From Arthrobacter alpinus (GTDB taxonomy: Bacteria > Actinomycetota > Actinomycetes > Actinomycetales > Micrococcaceae): a DNA stretch of 64,000 nucleotides. The position numbers and the translations under genes were made by a program. The stretch is from contig NZ_CP013200.1 of NCBI RefSeq assembly GCF_001445575.1, positions 806,001-870,000 on the forward strand, read 5' to 3'. This document shows positions 46,768 to 56,780 of this stretch, in pieces. The notes beneath the pieces were generated by a model, which was not told the DNA's origin, searched no databases, and saw only the letters and a program-made list of their open reading frames with translations. How positions within the stretch are numbered: position 1 is the first letter of the stretch; every line of letters begins with the position of its first letter.

Positions 46768-47676
46768 TTAGGACCAGCGGCGAACGGCCCACTTCTCCGC
46801 CAGGCCCAGCAAGGCATCTGTGGCCTTGCCGAGAACTGCCAGCAGCACAATAGCAAGCAGCAACCTGTCGGTGCGGCCGTTGCTTTGTGAATCGGTCAGC
46901 AGGAATCCCAGACCCATGGATGAAGCAATCAGTTCGGCCGCCACCAGGAACAGCCACGCCTGAGCCAGTGCCAGCCGGAGCCCGGAAAAAATAGCTGGGA
47001 CAACCGCAGGCAGTTGCACCGTGGTGAGCAGTCTGAGTCCTTGCAAACCGAACGCCCGCGCGGCCTCCACGAGGTTTTTGTCCACATGTCGCAGCGCCAG
47101 CGACACCGTGGTGAACACCGGGAAGAATGCCCCAATGACAATCAGCGTGACCTTTGAGTCCTCGCCAATCTTCATCCACAGGATCAACAACGGCACCCAG
47201 GCAAGCGACGGCACAGCGCGTAGCGCCCCGATAGTGGGCCCCAGTAGTACTTCGGCGATCTTCGACAGCCCCACGAGAGCGCCCAGAGAGACACCCAGTG
47301 CCGCCCCGACGAGGAAGCCCAGGAGCACGCGTTGGGTGGAGATGGCCACATGGTTGAACAGTTCATTGCGGGAAATGAGCTCGGTCCCGGCCTCAAACAC
47401 TGCGCGCGGTGACGGCAGCTGCACTGGCGAGAAAACTCCTGCTGCTGTGCTCAGCTGCCAGGCCAGCAGGATCAGGGCCGGCAGCACCAGCCCCAATCCG
47501 AGCTTCACCCAACCGTTGCTCCAGCGGGAGCCATTGTTCGTGGAACCCCGTGCGGACCGCGCCCCTGGTGCTGGAGCACCCGGCGTCAGGGTGGCGACGC
47601 CAATAGCGCTGAACCCTTCAGCGGTGGTGGGGAGCACGGAGCTGCCTGTTGCCCCCGGGTTGCCCAGGTTGGTCAT
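46768..47676 (-). CDS. ssuC: Aliphatic-sulfonate-type ABC permease
   Basis: 302 residues. A disordered N terminus (~55 residues) precedes six helices of the SsuC/TauC family; coupling loop VEAARAFGLQGLRLLTTVQLPAVVPAI. Its start shares a base with the binding-protein stop. Third gene of the ATPase-binding protein-permease operon behind a SAM riboswitch. Confidence 0.88.
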   Translation of the reverse strand: MTNLGNPGATGSSVLPTTAEGFSAIGVATLTPGAPAPGARSARGSTNNGSRWSNGWVKLGLGLVLPALILLAWQLSTAAGVFSPVQLPSPRAVFEAGTELISRNELFNHVAISTQRVLLGFLVGAALGVSLGALVGLSKIAEVLLGPTIGALRAVPSLAWVPLLILWMKIGEDSKVTLIVIGAFFPVFTTVSLALRHVDKNLVEAARAFGLQGLRLLTTVQLPAVVPAIFSGLRLALAQAWLFLVAAELIASSMGLGFLLTDSQSNGRTDRLLLAIVLLAVLGKATDALLGLAEKWAVRRWS

Positions 47677-48713
47677 CAGGATTCCTTGATTGAATCGGGA
47701 TTTGCCTTCAGAGCGAAGGAATCATCCAGCAGGGTGGCCAGGGCGGTGTCCACGTCGGCCTGGGTCTTGACGTCGCCGAGCTCAACGAAGGTGGGCCCGA
47801 TCTTGGCCAAGACCGCCCGCTGCTTCTCACCCGGAACACCGGAGACATCGAGGTTACTGCGCTCGAGAATGACAGTGGTAGCAACTTCTGGCTTAAGGCC
47901 GGCAGCATCGGCCAGAATCTGAGCCGTTTCCTCGGGATTGGCGGCGGCCCAGACTCGGGCTTTTTCGTAGGCGTCAACCACTGTCTGTGCCAACTCGGGC
48001 TTGCTCTTGAGGAATGATTCGGTGGCGTTCAGGAAGCCATAGGTGTTGAAGTCCAAGTTCCGGTAGAAGAGGGTAGCGCCCTCCTGCTCGGCCGTGGCCA
48101 TGATGGGATCCAACCCAGCCCACGCGTCCACGGAGCCGTTTGCCAAGGCTGCGCGACCGTCAGCGTGCTGCAGGTTTTCCACCGTCACGTCCTTGGTGCT
48201 CAAACCTGCCTCTTCCAAGGCTTGGACCAGGAAGAAATACGGATCGGTGCCCTTGGTAGCGGCCACCGATTTGCCCTTCAGATCGGCAACCGAGGTGATG
48301 GCTGATCCCTTGCTGGTCACCAGTGCTGCCCACTCCGGCTGGGAGTACAGGGAGATCGTTTTGATGGGTGAACCATTGGTGCGTGCCAGCAGCGCGGCGG
48401 AACCTGCCGTGGAGCCGACGTCGATGGCGCCGGCGCGCAGTGCCTCGTTGGCTTTGTTGGAACCGGCGGATTGCAGCCACTTCACGGTGACGTTCTTCGG
48501 CGCCAGCGTTGTTTCCAGCCAACCCTTTTTCTTGATGACCAAGCTGAGGGGGTTGTAGGTGGCGAAGTCGATGGTCAAGGTGCTGGCTCCGCCATCCTTG
48601 CCGGGCGCATCGGTAGCTGCGTTCTCGCCGGCGCAGCCAGCCAAGGCCAAGGCGGAGACTGCGGCGGTGAAACCAAGGAAGGAACGGCGGTTGAAAATAG
48701 CTGAGTTAGGCAT
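47676..48713 (-). CDS. ssuA: Aliphatic-sulfonate-type binding lipoprotein
   Basis: 345 residues. The N terminus has twin arginines and a lipobox (NRRSFLGFTAAVSALALAGC), so Tat-dependent lipoprotein export is possible. NMT1/SsuA domain: TIDFATYNPLSLVIKKKGWLE, GSNKANEALRAGAIDVGSTAG, VDAWAGLDPI. ATG at 48713 follows GAGGA. The riboswitch argues for a sulfur compound (sulfonate, taurine or sulfonate-like) as ligand. Confidence 0.88.
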   Translation of the reverse strand: MPNSAIFNRRSFLGFTAAVSALALAGCAGENAATDAPGKDGGASTLTIDFATYNPLSLVIKKKGWLETTLAPKNVTVKWLQSAGSNKANEALRAGAIDVGSTAGSAALLARTNGSPIKTISLYSQPEWAALVTSKGSAITSVADLKGKSVAATKGTDPYFFLVQALEEAGLSTKDVTVENLQHADGRAALANGSVDAWAGLDPIMATAEQEGATLFYRNLDFNTYGFLNATESFLKSKPELAQTVVDAYEKARVWAAANPEETAQILADAAGLKPEVATTVILERSNLDVSGVPGEKQRAVLAKIGPTFVELGDVKTQADVDTALATLLDDSFALKANPDSIKES

Positions 48714-48768
48714 GATGGTCCTCAAAAATGGGTGTGGTGAAGAGAAAAAGAAGAAAGAAGAAAAGGGC

Positions 48769-49614
48769 CTAGTGGCCGTCGACGCCGAGGCTGGCGAGCA
48801 GCGAGCTGCGTAGTCCGGCCAGCTCGCTCGAGGCCCGGTCGCGGGGGCGGGGGCCGGGAACATTTACGGTGCGCACAATGGTGCACCCCGGCGTGTCCGT
48901 TCCATCGGAGCCGAGCAAGATGATCCGGTCCGCAAGCTGCAACGCCTCATCCACATCGTGGGTGACCAGCAGCACCGTGGTGGGCTCTGCCGCATGCACA
49001 TCCAACAGCAAGTCCTGCATGGTGATTCGGGTCAGCGCGTCCAGTGCACCAAACGGTTCGTCCAGCAGCAAAACCCCGGGATTGCGGGCCAAGGCCCTGG
49101 CTAGCGAGGCTCGCTGGGCCATGCCACCGGAGATCTCCCGCGGGCGGTGACCTGCGAATGTGGACAGGCCCACCAACTTCAAGAGGTTTTCCACCACGTG
49201 GCGGCGCCGGGCAGAATCCGCGCCGGAGGGAACACCAATCGCCACGTTGCTTGCGATCGATTTCCACGGAAGGAGACGGGGTTCCTGGAAGGCCACGGCA
49301 CAGCGTGAATCAATGCCGGATACGGCTGTGCCGTCAATGCTCACGGTGCCGGTGCTCGGCGCATCCAGTCCGGCTACGGCCCGCAACAGGGTGGACTTTC
49401 CGCAACCGGACGGGCCCAGCAGGGCCACAATTTCCCCTGCCTGGATGTTGAAGCTGACATCACGGAGCACCGTGTGAGTGCCCGCCTTGGAGCTGAAGGA
49501 ACGGCCAAGAGCCTCAAAAGAGACAGACATGGCCGGAGTACCTTGGGGATCGGAAACTGCCGTTGGTGGCGCCACCGAATCGGTGGACACCGTTTGCGAA
49601 AGCAAAGCAGACAT
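48769..49614 (-). CDS. ssuB: Aliphatic-sulfonate-type ABC ATPase
   Basis: 281 residues. Walker A GPSGCGKST, Q-loop VAFQEPRLLPWKS, signature ISGGMAQRASLARAL, Walker B LLLDEPFGALDALTR, H-loop VTHDVDEAL: the SsuB/TauB pattern. ATG at 49614 follows GGAG and matches the family; upstream in-frame codons are the translated riboswitch. First gene of the operon. Confidence 0.9.
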   Translation of the reverse strand: MSALLSQTVSTDSVAPPTAVSDPQGTPAMSVSFEALGRSFSSKAGTHTVLRDVSFNIQAGEIVALLGPSGCGKSTLLRAVAGLDAPSTGTVSIDGTAVSGIDSRCAVAFQEPRLLPWKSIASNVAIGVPSGADSARRRHVVENLLKLVGLSTFAGHRPREISGGMAQRASLARALARNPGVLLLDEPFGALDALTRITMQDLLLDVHAAEPTTVLLVTHDVDEALQLADRIILLGSDGTDTPGCTIVRTVNVPGPRPRDRASSELAGLRSSLLASLGVDGH

Positions 49615-49619
49615 GAAAA

Positions 49620-49735
49620 CACTCCATCGTTCCTGGCGGTAGCACCCTGCTGGCGATGGCACCTTTTGTGGGGTGTCAACCAGGGTTGCTGCGGCGTCAA
49701 TGAGCCAGATCTCTCGGCCGCTCGGGATGGTCACT
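49620..49735 (-). promoter_or_regulatory. SAM-I riboswitch
   Basis: In the minus-strand leader: CCGAGAGATCTGGCTC, then TTGACGCCGCAGCAACC, GGTGC and a closing GAACGATGGAG that pairs with the 5' CCATC. This is the conserved S-box core (GA at the kink-turn, the GCAACC and GGTGC elements) in its actinobacterial form. It ends 6 nt before the ATPase start, so SAM would probably mask the ribosome-binding site (GATGGAG is part of the closing stem) and turn off sulfur uptake when methionine/SAM is plentiful. Confidence 0.85.
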
Positions 49736-49867
49736 CCAAGACTAGGACCTGGGATGATCCGGCTGAAATTATCAGAGGTGCACAGTTCTCGAGACGTAAC
49801 AATTGAGGTTGGCGAACCGCCGGGCAGGCGCAGGGGCATCGGCGGGCGCCGGGCCTAAACTCATGAG

Positions 49868-50284
49868 ATGGAACATGTTAATGACCCGCAGGTGATCCGC
49901 AGACTACTGACCACCCCCGCGCGCTGGGCAGTGGTGGGCCTATCCGGTAACCCGTTGCGACCCGCCGTGGGTGTTTCCTTGTTCCTCCAGCGCCAGCTGG
50001 GCCATGAGATCATCCCAGTGAGCCTGAAGGGGGACGACGTTCATGGCGCCAAAGGGTACAAGACCCTCGCCGAGATTCCCGGCAGCATCGATGTGGTGGA
50101 TTGCTTTGTGAATTCCACGAAGGTTGGTGCGGTGGTTGACCAAGCCATTGCCGTGGGCGCCAAGGCGCTCTGGCTGCAGCTCGGCGTGATTGATCAGGAT
50201 GCAGCCCAGCGCGCGCAGGAGGCTGGTCTTGAGGTAGTCATGAACACCTGCCCCAAGATTGAAGCTGCAAAGCTCGGGCTTTAG
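49868..50284 (+). CDS. CoA-binding-domain protein (YccU-like)
   Basis: 138 residues: a single Rossmann-type CoA-binding domain (RWAVVGLSGNPLRPAVGVSLFLQ; VSLKGDDVHGAKGYKTLAEIP; VDCFVNSTKVGAVVDQAIAVGAKALWLQLGV; MNTCPKIE), as in succinyl-CoA synthetase alpha. Function of the stand-alone family is not known; cofactor binding is expected. TAAACT ends 6 nt before the ATG: probable leaderless message. Confidence 0.88.
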   Translation: MEHVNDPQVIRRLLTTPARWAVVGLSGNPLRPAVGVSLFLQRQLGHEIIPVSLKGDDVHGAKGYKTLAEIPGSIDVVDCFVNSTKVGAVVDQAIAVGAKALWLQLGVIDQDAAQRAQEAGLEVVMNTCPKIEAAKLGL

Positions 50285-50353
50285 CCGACGCCGGCCTCGA
50301 GTCCCCTAACACCCCAACTTCTAAGCAACCGCGAATAAATTAGGACAGCCGAT

Positions 50354-51300
50354 ATGCCCCGCCACTTTGCCAATTCCCGATCCCGCAGCCGCTGGGTGGC
50401 ATGGTCCGTCATGATTTTATCCATCGCCCTCGTGGCCACAGGCGTTTGGTGGGTCACCTCCAACAATTCACAGTTTTCCAGCGCAGTTTCAGGGGCGCCC
50501 GGTCAGAGTACCCAGGCAGCGAGCAACACTGCACCAACGGACACTGGCGTCCCGGCGACTACCCGGCGGAAAGTGACGCGCCGTCGCCAACGCATGCTCC
50601 GGCGTCGGAAGTTCCCAGCTCTGCCCCACCCACTCTGGCGCCCACTCATCCGGCAACCGGGCGGGTGGACACACTGGACGGACTGGTGCCGGATTATGTG
50701 CTCCCGCCCATTGAAAACGGGATGGTGCCCGTGCTGACCAAGGTCCCAACCGAGCAAAAAGTGGTGTTTGTGACGATCGACGACGGCGCGATCAAGAGGG
50801 ATTCGGACCTGGCGCTGCTGGAGAAGAACGGGATCAAAGCGTCGCTGTTCCTGGCTCACAATTTCATTGCCGGAAGTTCGGATTTCTACAGGAAATACAC
50901 GGCGGCCGGGCACCTCATTGAGAACCACACCATGACCCATAATCTGGACTTTATTCACCTGAGCTACGAGCAGCAAAAGGCCGAGATTTGCGGGATGGCT
51001 GATTTCGAGGAGCAGCAGTTCGGGCGCAGGCCAGTCTTCTTCCGACCCCCGGGCGGCCCCTACACGATGGCCATTCGGAAGGCAGTCGCGGAGTGCGGCA
51101 TGAAGGCCATCGTGGATTGGGAAACTAAGGCCAATGCTGGCGGGATGGATTACCAAGTGGGTGCCGGGCTGCGTCCGGGAGACATTGTCCTGATGCATTT
51201 CCGGACGGAATTCCCGGATGATCTGGCGGCCTTCCTGAAGGCGCAAAAGGCGGCGGGGCTCAAAGTGGTTCTGCTCGAGGACTACCTGGCAACCCCGTAG
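50354..51300 (+). pseudogene. Membrane-anchored polysaccharide deacetylase (frameshifted)
   Basis: The first frame (ATG 50354, AGGA upstream) encodes a basic tail and a membrane anchor (WVAWSVMILSIALVATGVWW) and a Thr/Ala linker to PATT; it then turns to nonsense and stops at 50737. The next frame continues the linker (PAESDAPSPTHAPAS) into a NodB domain: FVTIDDG (motif 1), ENHTMTH (zinc His pair), FFRPPGGPY (motif 3), DIVLMHF. Adding one C at 50562-50564 (ACCCGG to ACCCCGG) joins them as ATTPAESDAP. One gene, about 316 residues, with a real or artefactual 1-bp deletion. It would deacetylate peptidoglycan or another surface polymer. Confidence 0.82.
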
Positions 51301-51361
51301 CGTCATGGCAGGCTTCTGCGCGCGGGTGCAGGGTGCCGGCGCAGGCGGTAGCGTAGATTCC

Positions 51362-51955
51362 ATGACCAAGACCGTGTACTACACCGCATCAACGCTGAAC
51401 GGGTTCTTGGCGGATGAAAACCATTCGCTGGACTGGCTCTTTGCCGTGGATACCGCAGGTTCTCCGGACATTGCCGCGTTCATGGACAGCGCGGGTGTTT
51501 TCGTCGAGGGCTCATCCACCTATGAGTGGGTACTTAAGGCCGAGAACTTGTTGGCGGAGCCAGGCAAATGGCAGCAGTACTACGGGCGCAAACCCACCTA
51601 TGTCTTCACGTCCCGGACCTTGCCCGTGCCCGACGGCGCCGATGTCCGCTTTGTCAGTGGCGACGTGGCCGGAGTGCTGGAAGAGATCACAGCAGCTGCC
51701 GGAGATCTGGACGTTTGGGTGGTGGGTGGTGGCGATTTGGCCGGCCAGTTCCTGGATTGCGGGGCGCTGAATGAAATCGTTATCACCTTTGCGCCGGCCG
51801 CCCTGACAAGCGGTGCGCCACTGCTGCCACGCAACGTGGGGGCCGATAGTCTGGACCTGCTCAGTGCTGAGAAACAGGGTGAATTTGCTGTGCTGACTTA
51901 CGGAGTTCTTGCTAGGGATAGCGGCACGCCGAACGTAGAAGCCGGCACACCGTGA
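51362..51955 (+). CDS. Dihydrofolate-reductase-like (RibD C-terminal family) protein
   Basis: 197 residues: YYTASTLNGFLAD at the start, FVEGSSTYEW, YVFTSRTLPVPDG and VVGGGDLAGQFLD are the conserved segments of the YyaP/RibD_C family of reductases. Substrate unknown; probably not the essential DHFR. TAGCGT ends 7 nt before the ATG, suggesting a leaderless start. Overlaps the next gene by 4 bp. Confidence 0.88.
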   Translation: MTKTVYYTASTLNGFLADENHSLDWLFAVDTAGSPDIAAFMDSAGVFVEGSSTYEWVLKAENLLAEPGKWQQYYGRKPTYVFTSRTLPVPDGADVRFVSGDVAGVLEEITAAAGDLDVWVVGGGDLAGQFLDCGALNEIVITFAPAALTSGAPLLPRNVGADSLDLLSAEKQGEFAVLTYGVLARDSGTPNVEAGTP

Positions 51956-52362
51956 GTCACGTTGGAGCAGATGATCTGCGTGCCGCGGCGCTGTCCTTGA
52001 CGGGAGCCTACGAGGACTTCCCCTTCGGGCCCGAAATCAGTGTTTTCAAGGTCAAGGCGCCCAGTAGTGGTGGGACGGAACGGGCGGGCAAGGTGTTTGC
52101 GCTGGGCGATCTGGACGCCGACCCGATACGGATCAGCTACAAGTGCGATCCCGAGCTGGCGCCGGCATTGCGCCAAGCCAACCCCGGAATTACCGCCGGC
52201 TATCACTTGAATAAAAGGCACTGGAACACCGTGGATACATCTGTGGTGGAGCAACAAATGGTGTTGGAGATGTTGGAAGATTCGTACGATCTTGTGGTGT
52301 CAGGGCTGCCCAAGTATCAACAAAATGCATTGGAGTGGAGCGCATATGTCGCCAAGAGCTAG
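51952..52362 (+). CDS. MmcQ/YjbR family protein
   Basis: 136 residues of the CyaY-like-fold MmcQ/YjbR family (LSLTGAYEDFPFGPEISVFKV; ISYKCDPELAPALRQANPGITAGYHLNKRHWNTVD). Such proteins are thought to bind DNA but roles are poorly known. GTG overlaps the previous stop (GTGA), and its end overlaps the DUF1990 gene by 17 bp; the three form one operon. Confidence 0.9.
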   Translation: MSHVGADDLRAAALSLTGAYEDFPFGPEISVFKVKAPSSGGTERAGKVFALGDLDADPIRISYKCDPELAPALRQANPGITAGYHLNKRHWNTVDTSVVEQQMVLEMLEDSYDLVVSGLPKYQQNALEWSAYVAKS

Positions 52363-52924
52363 GCGTGGCCCCCTTGATTACCCTTTTCTGGGCCTGACCA
52401 GGCTGGCTGTGGAGAAAACTGCCGACGCCATCGAATGGCCCAAGGGTTTTGATCACGTGGATAAGACGCTCGCCGTCGGGGCTGGTCAGGCGGCATTCGA
52501 CGCGTTGGCTGCGGGCATCATGAGCTGGGAAATTCAGCGCCGGGCCGGGCTTCAGGTGAAGGCGCCGCCACGGGCAGTGGTGGGTGCTCAGGTGGTCAGC
52601 GGTTTTGGAGTGGGAAACTTGCGCCTGCCCGTGCCGTGCGAGGTGGTGTGGGCCATGGAACCGCAGTGGGCTCCGGGCCCCGACGGGCGGGATATTCAGC
52701 TGGCAGGCTTTGGGTACGGCACGCTACCTGGGCACCCGGCTCTGGGCGAGGAAGCGTTCATCGCCATGATGAAGCCCGACGGCGGCGTGTACTTCAGACT
52801 TCTGGCCTTCAGTAAGCCAGCGGGTCTGATTTACGCACTCGGTGCCCCCGTCACCAAGCTGACTCAAGCGGGAGTAACACGTTCCTACCAGCAGGCGGCC
52901 CGAACGCTGACGGGCGGCTTTTAA
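52346..52924 (+). CDS. DUF1990 family protein
   Basis: 192 residues; FGYGTLPGHPALGEEAFIAMM and FRLLAFSKPAG are the typical DUF1990 segments, a START-like or lipocalin-like small fold of unknown function. No signal peptide. ATG lies inside the preceding gene, so translation is coupled. Confidence 0.88.
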   Translation: MSPRARRGPLDYPFLGLTRLAVEKTADAIEWPKGFDHVDKTLAVGAGQAAFDALAAGIMSWEIQRRAGLQVKAPPRAVVGAQVVSGFGVGNLRLPVPCEVVWAMEPQWAPGPDGRDIQLAGFGYGTLPGHPALGEEAFIAMMKPDGGVYFRLLAFSKPAGLIYALGAPVTKLTQAGVTRSYQQAARTLTGGF

Positions 52925-52975
52925 TTCACTGTCGGGTTGTTTTGACAGGTTGTTTTGGCGGTGGAGTAACAAAAA

Positions 52976-53006
52976 CCCCGGTCAACTCGCAATGAGTTGA
53001 CCGGGG
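52976..53006. terminator. Bidirectional terminator
   Basis: CCCCGGTCAACTC/GAGTTGACCGGGG with loop GCAAT, A5 before and TTTT after, between DUF1990 (+) and purL (-). Confidence 0.9.
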
Positions 53007-53043
53007 ATTTTGCGTTTGACGGGCCCAGAATAGTGGGCCCACG

Positions 53044-53092
53044 CTTGCCAGGTTCCGGGGAAATCGCGTCAGCGATTTCCCCGGCCGGCAAG
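53044..53092 (-). terminator. Second hairpin, downstream of purL
   Basis: Inner arms 53055-53067/53072-53084 (CCGGGGAAATCGC and its complement, loop GTCA) and outer CTTGCC/GGCAAG pairing. Seven bases past the purL stop; probably protects the mRNA end or terminates it together with the next hairpin. Confidence 0.65.
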
Positions 53093-53098
53093 TGGGGA

Positions 53099-55417
53099 TT
53101 AGCCGAAGTACTTCGGCAAGGTGCCTTCGTGAGCAATGCGGAGTTCATCCAACGGAGCGCTGAACAGGCCCTGCAGATCCAGAGCCTCGCCGGCCGCGTC
53201 GACAACACCAATGCGGGCCACCGGGAATCGGCGGGCAGTGCACATGTCGTTGAAGCGGACTTCCTCGCTACGGGGAACGGACACAATGGCGCGTCCCTGC
53301 GTTTCGGAGAACAGCAAGGTGAAGAGGTCCACGCCGTCGCGAGCGGCAACCTCATCCAGTGCCACGCGGGCACCGGTGTTGTTGCGGAGGGCGGACTCAA
53401 CGAGAGCAGCCGCAAGGCCACCTTCGGAGAGATCGTGAGCAGCATCGATCATGCCGTCGCGTGATGCGTTGATCAGGATTTCGCCCAATTCGCGCTCGAT
53501 CGCCAGATCAACCTTGGGCGGCAAGCCACCCAAGTGACCGCGCAGGTTGGCCCACTCGGAACCATCCAGATCATCGGCCGTGGTGCCGAGCAGGTAGATG
53601 GCCTGGCCATCCTCAGCCCAGCCTGACGGCGTGCGGCGAGCAACGTCGTCGAACTTGCCCAAAACCGCAACCACGGGGGTCGGGTGGATGGGGGTCGAGC
53701 CGGTCTGGTTGTACAGCGAAACGTTACCGCCGGTGACCGGGATGCCCAACACCATGCAGGCGTCGGAGAGGCCGCGAATAGACTCAGCGAGCTGCCACAT
53801 GACATCCGGATCCTCAGGGGAGCCGAAGTTGAGGCAGTCGCTGACGGCCATCGGGATTGCGCCCGAGGTGGCCACGTTGCGGTACGCCTCTGCCAGGGCC
53901 AGCTGAGCGCCGTGGTACGGGTCAAGGAAGGTGTAGCGGCCGTTGGCGTCGGTGGCCAGGGCAACGCCCAAACCGGTTTCCTCGTCAACCCGGATCACGC
54001 CAGCATCGTCCGGGAACGCCATAGCGGTGTTGCCGCCCACGTAACGGTCGTACTGGTTGGTGATCCAGTCCTTGGAACACATGTTGGGGGAGGCGATGAG
54101 TTCCAGCATCGCGGCCTTGAGCTCTTCCGGGGTGGAAGGGCGGCTGGCATCGGCAGCTGAACCGTTGAACACGTCAGCCTGAAGGGCATCCTGCCACTCG
54201 GGGCGGGCGAACGGGCGGTCGTAAACCGGGCCGTCGTGAGCCACGGTGCGGGGATCGACGTCGACAATTACCTCGCCCTCCCACTTGATGATCAAGCGGC
54301 CGGTGCCGGTGACTTCGCCGAGCCAGGAGTACTCCACAGCCCACTTGTCCATGACAGCTTCAAACGCCGCCATGTTCTCCGGCGTAACAACTGCCATCAT
54401 GCGTTCCTGCGACTCGGACATGAGGATTTCGCCCGGGGTCAGGGTGGGATCACGCAGCAGAACGGAGGTCAGTTCAACTTCCATGCCGCCGTCGCCGTTG
54501 GAGGCCAGTTCGCTGGTGGCGCAGGAAATACCTGCAGCACCGAGGTCCTGGATACCCTCAACCAAAGAACCCTTGAAGAGTTCCAGGCAGCACTCGATGA
54601 GCACCTTTTCAGCAAAGGGATCGCCCACCTGAACGGCGGGGCGCTTGGACGGCTTGGTGGAATCGAAGGACTCCGAGGCCAGCACCGAGGCGCCGCCAAT
54701 GCCGTCGCCACCGGTGCGGGCACCGAACAAAACAACCTTGTTGCCCTTACCCGAGGCGTTTGCCAGGCGGATATCTTCGTGACGCATGACGCCAACGGCC
54801 AAAGCGTTGACCAGCGGGTTGCCCTGGTAGACGGAGTCAAAGACCATCTCGCCGCCAATGTTGGGCAGGCCCAGCGAGTTACCGTAGCCACCAATACCAG
54901 CCACGGCGCCGTGCATGACGCGTGCGGTGTCCGGGTGATCGATCGCGCCAAAGCGCAGCGGATCCATGACAGCCACGGGGCGGGCGCCCATCGAAATGAT
55001 GTCGCGAACAATGCCACCAATGCCGGTTGCGGCACCCTGGTACGGCTCAACGTACGACGGCGAGTTGTGAGATTCGATCTTGAACGTTACCGCCCAGCCG
55101 TCCCCCAGGTTGGTGACGCCGGCGTTTTCGCCGATGCCCACCAGCATGTCCTTCTTCATTTCCTCGGTGACCTTGTCGCCAAACTGGCGAAGGTGGTTCT
55201 TGGAGGACTTGTAGGAGCAGTGCTCACTCCACATGACGGAGTACATGGCCAGCTCAGCGCCGGTGGGGCGTCGGCCCAAAACCTTCACGACGTCGTCGAA
55301 CTCGTTTTGCTTCAGGCCAAGCTCGGCCCAAGGCAATTCAACCTCGGGGGTCACTTCGGCGTTAGCAACGGTGTCAATGTTGAACTTCTTGGCGGGCTCT
55401 GTTGAAATCTCGGACAT
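53099..55417 (-). CDS. purL: Phosphoribosylformylglycinamidine synthase, subunit PurL
   Basis: 772 residues, the small PurL type that needs PurS and PurQ. N-terminal [12 protein letters not shown] motif, [21 protein letters not shown], two AIRS-like halves with [14 protein letters not shown] and [16 protein letters not shown], and [12 protein letters not shown]. Catalyses FGAR to FGAM with ATP using ammonia channelled from PurQ. Its ATG directly follows the PurQ stop. Confidence 0.96.
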   Translation of the reverse strand: MSEISTEPAKKFNIDTVANAEVTPEVELPWAELGLKQNEFDDVVKVLGRRPTGAELAMYSVMWSEHCSYKSSKNHLRQFGDKVTEEMKKDMLVGIGENAGVTNLGDGWAVTFKIESHNSPSYVEPYQGAATGIGGIVRDIISMGARPVAVMDPLRFGAIDHPDTARVMHGAVAGIGGYGNSLGLPNIGGEMVFDSVYQGNPLVNALAVGVMRHEDIRLANASGKGNKVVLFGARTGGDGIGGASVLASESFDSTKPSKRPAVQVGDPFAEKVLIECCLELFKGSLVEGIQDLGAAGISCATSELASNGDGGMEVELTSVLLRDPTLTPGEILMSESQERMMAVVTPENMAAFEAVMDKWAVEYSWLGEVTGTGRLIIKWEGEVIVDVDPRTVAHDGPVYDRPFARPEWQDALQADVFNGSAADASRPSTPEELKAAMLELIASPNMCSKDWITNQYDRYVGGNTAMAFPDDAGVIRVDEETGLGVALATDANGRYTFLDPYHGAQLALAEAYRNVATSGAIPMAVSDCLNFGSPEDPDVMWQLAESIRGLSDACMVLGIPVTGGNVSLYNQTGSTPIHPTPVVAVLGKFDDVARRTPSGWAEDGQAIYLLGTTADDLDGSEWANLRGHLGGLPPKVDLAIERELGEILINASRDGMIDAAHDLSEGGLAAALVESALRNNTGARVALDEVAARDGVDLFTLLFSETQGRAIVSVPRSEEVRFNDMCTARRFPVARIGVVDAAGEALDLQGLFSAPLDELRIAHEGTLPKYFG

Positions 55418-56170
55418 TTACTTGCCTCCCAGAAGGGTGTTCAAAACTGAGGTGAAGAAACCCAGTCCATCGGTGCCGGTGTGGCCGGGACCGTAGCCGG
55501 TTTCAACGGCGTGCTCGGGGTGCGGCATGAGGCCCACCACGTTGCCGGCGGCGTTGGAAATACCGGCGATGTCGCGGCGTGAACCGTTCGGGTTGGTGCC
55601 GACATAGCGGAATGCCACACGGCCCTCAGCCTCAAGGGCGTCTAGGGTTTTCTCGTCCGCGATGTACTGGCCATCCTGGTTCTTCAACGGAACCGTAATG
55701 TCTTGACCGGCGGCGTAAGCGTTAGTCCATGCGGTGTTGTTGTTCTCAACGCGCAAAACCTGATCGCGGCACAGGAACTTCAGGTGATCGTTCTTGATCA
55801 TGGAGCCGGGCAAAAGGTGCGCCTCGGTCAGGATCTGGAAACCGTTGCAAATACCCAAAACAGGCAGCTTGGCATCGGAATTGGCAGCGTCCACGATCTT
55901 GGACATCAGCGGCGCAAAGCGTGAGATGGCGCCGGCGCGCAGGTAGTCACCGTAGGAGAATCCGCCGGGGATGATGACGGCGTCAACAGCAGCAAGTTCG
56001 GTGTCAGCGTGCCACAGTTCCACGGCGGTAGCGCCGGAAATGCGGACGGCGCGGATGGCGTCGCGGTCATCGAGTGTGCCGGGGAAGGTGACAACGCCGA
56101 TGCGGGCTCCCGCGAGGCGGGAGTCAACGGGGGCCAGTGTGGCCCCGCCAATCAAGGGAGTTTCACTCAT
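55418..56170 (-). CDS. purQ: FGAM synthase glutaminase subunit PurQ
   Basis: 250 residues, class I glutamine amidotransferase. Nucleophile C108 in LGICNGFQ; His-Glu in [24 protein letters not shown] and [16 protein letters not shown] are typical. Slightly longer N terminus than usual (~20 residues). Two bases after PurS and no gap before PurL. Confidence 0.96.
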   Translation of the reverse strand: MSETPLIGGATLAPVDSRLAGARIGVVTFPGTLDDRDAIRAVRISGATAVELWHADTELAAVDAVIIPGGFSYGDYLRAGAISRFAPLMSKIVDAANSDAKLPVLGICNGFQILTEAHLLPGSMIKNDHLKFLCRDQVLRVENNNTAWTNAYAAGQDITVPLKNQDGQYIADEKTLDALEAEGRVAFRYVGTNPNGSRRDIAGISNAAGNVVGLMPHPEHAVETGYGPGHTGTDGLGFFTSVLNTLLGGK

Positions 56171-56172
56171 GA

Positions 56173-56424
56173 TTAGTCCGCCACAACTTCAACGTTGACT
56201 ACGTCTTCGATGACAGGGTTGGAGAGCATGGTTTCCGCTGCTTCACGAGCCTGGGCCAGGATCTCCTCGGTCACCTCGCCATCCACGGTCAATTCAAAGC
56301 GCTTGCCCTGACGGACAGCAGAGAATGCAGTGAAGCCCAGGCGGGGGAGTGCGCCAACAATGGCCTTCCCCTGCGGGTCCAGAATTTCGGGCTTGAGCAT
56401 GACGTCGACAACGATCCGAGGCAT
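56173..56424 (-). CDS. purS: FGAM synthase subunit PurS
   Basis: 83 residues: [37 protein letters not shown] and the helix-strand end VEVVAD. Small dimeric scaffold that bridges PurQ and PurL. First gene of purSQL. Confidence 0.95.
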   Translation of the reverse strand: MPRIVVDVMLKPEILDPQGKAIVGALPRLGFTAFSAVRQGKRFELTVDGEVTEEILAQAREAAETMLSNPVIEDVVNVEVVAD

Positions 56425-56780
56425 CGAAGGAACTCCTGGTGTTTAAGAGAGGGTGCCGCGGAGGTGCCGTCTTACGCCAACTTATCGGGTCACTTATTGC
56501 TGACCTGAAATGTTATGAGAAGGCGCTCCGCGAGCTTGCCATTCCATTCTACGCAGTGATTGCAAACTCAGGAATTTGAGTGGCGCACGTCGCATTCGCG
56601 CTCGAGTGGCCGCCAATGCAGGTGGTTCCGAAACAATTGCAAGAACACTAGTGATTGTGATCCGTAACACGGTAGTGTGATGCAGGTCATCCTATGTCCG
56701 ACTTTCTCCACGACTGTCGGTGGATGCCTGATGTGATTGCAAGTCTTTGATGGCCGTCGACGGCCACATGAAAGGAATCG
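56425..56780. promoter_or_regulatory. Divergent region purS / sialidase
   Basis: 356 bp. Near purS there is only the likely minus-strand promoter region. Near the sialidase: a spaced inverted repeat ACACTA...TAGTGT (56645-56678), then the perfect 16-bp palindrome TGGCCGTCGACGGCCA at 56751-56766, 14 bp before the ATG and overlapping the approach to the AAAGGA ribosome-binding site. Either could be an operator; no gene is seen. Confidence 0.5.

Noticed and set aside
54236..55405. Long plus-strand open frame opposite purL
   Set aside because: Antisense to a clear purL coding region; no family features.
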